Positions 63,697 through 64,000 of a DNA stretch of 64,000 nucleotides are shown here, in pieces. The position numbers and the translations under genes were made by a program. The DNA is from Galbibacter kalidii (GTDB taxonomy: Bacteria > Bacteroidota > Bacteroidia > Flavobacteriales > Flavobacteriaceae), in the NCBI RefSeq assembly GCF_026241135.1, contig NZ_JAPFGA010000010.1:62001-126000 (forward strand). The letters run 5' to 3'. The notes under the pieces were generated by a model. It was given only the letters and a program-made list of their open reading frames with translations, ran no database searches and was not told where the DNA came from. Position 1 is the stretch's first letter. Each line of letters opens with the position of its first letter.

Positions 63697-64000
63697 CTAT
63701 AAAACCGACTTGAATTGTTTTAAGAATCGGATATCGTTCTCGCTTAACATTCTGATATCTGAGATCTGGTGAAGCAACAAGGCGATCCTGTCGATTCCCA
63801 TACCAAAAGCAAAACCAGAATATTCTTTGGAATCAATACCGCAGTTTTCTAATACATTAGGGTCTACCATCCCACAGCCCATGATCTCCAACCAACCTGT
63901 TCCTTTGGTCATTCTGTAATCGGTTTCGGTTTCCAGCCCCCAATATACGTCCACTTCTGCACTAGGCTCTGTAAACGGAAAGTAAGACGGACGCAAACGT
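63697..64000 (-). CDS. pheS: Phenylalanyl-tRNA synthetase alpha subunit, C-terminal part (runs off right edge)
   Basis: About 101 C-terminal residues are in the window; the frame continues past base 64000. [20 protein letters not shown] is class II motif 2, [20 protein letters not shown] follows, and [20 protein letters not shown] is motif 3 with the ATP-binding Arg. Charges tRNA-Phe with the beta subunit, which is not in the window. Confidence 0.95.
   Translation of the reverse strand, partial: RLRPSYFPFTEPSAEVDVYWGLETETDYRMTKGTGWLEIMGCGMVDPNVLENCGIDSKEYSGFAFGMGIDRIALLLHQISDIRMLSENDIRFLKQFKSVL

Noticed and set aside
1-64000. tRNA or rRNA genes
   Set aside because: No cloverleaf with a TTCGANTC-type T-arm or rRNA core sequence was recognised by eye; a tRNA scan would settle this.

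Overview
The window looks like the chromosome of a marine or soil member of the Flavobacteriaceae (Bacteroidota). The basis is internal: promoter -7 boxes of the TAnnTTTG type, SprB-type and fibronectin-III surface proteins, a TonB receptor with a carboxypeptidase-regulatory-like N-terminal domain, Bacteroidota-style tryptophan 2,3-dioxygenase, HPPD and HGD enzymes, the ileS - dksA-like - lspA gene order, and many AT-rich intergenic hairpin repeats. I cannot name a genus or species.

Region 1 (1-20.7 kb, all minus strand) is a surface-protein locus. Read 5'->3' it runs: outer-membrane beta-barrel protein (18261-20717); an 1838-residue secreted protein with Ig/FN3-like domains, an internal zincin HExxH site and an unrecognised C-terminal toxin-like region (12733-18249); a candidate immunity gene that appears frameshifted (12377-12736 plus 12153-12389); a small membrane protein; a KilA-N fragment and a REP-associated transposase (RAYT) with REP-like palindromes; then a 1668-residue surface protein, an FN3 protein, and a giant SprB-repeat protein that runs off the left edge. 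The stable genes flank a variable, AT-rich cassette at 10.4-15.5 kb, as expected of a polymorphic toxin/immunity locus.

Region 2 (20.9-33 kb) holds a four-helix membrane protein, a TonB-dependent receptor, a tight operon DUF3108 - tryptophan dioxygenase - M23 peptidase - pgi, the tyrosine catabolic genes hppD and hmgA, and a Phd/YoeB-like toxin-antitoxin pair whose toxin has a one-base frameshift. Region 3 (33-47 kb) is mostly housekeeping: patatin/OMP protein, uvrC, a single-domain response regulator, 5-formyl-THF cyclo-ligase, lspA, a DksA-like protein, ileS, recO and gdhA. ileS is remarkable: it carries two in-frame insertions, one being a complete DUF559 endonuclease-like domain framed by GC-rich palindromic repeats.

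Region 4 (47-56.6 kb) has small metabolic and stress genes (ArsC-like, EamA transporter, thioesterase, YheT-like hydrolase, azurin, DUF1080) and a second, smaller toxin/immunity-like locus headed by a lipoprotein (53455-56222). Region 5 (56.5-62.9 kb) is an RND efflux operon (regulator - adaptor - pump - TolC-like) with a palindromic autoregulatory site. The right edge has a small conserved gene and the 3' end of pheS.

The most notable structures are: (a) a family of GC-rich palindromic elements that enter coding regions in frame, one carrying a DUF559 endonuclease domain; (b) the zincin-bearing toxin locus; (c) a 140-bp two-hairpin repeat present twice, each copy ending exactly on the start codon of a gene, with paired changes in the stems; (d) a palindromic operator core shared by two distant promoters; (e) a seven-unit 11-bp direct-repeat array upstream of an ArsC-like gene. 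No tRNA, rRNA or CRISPR array was recognised.
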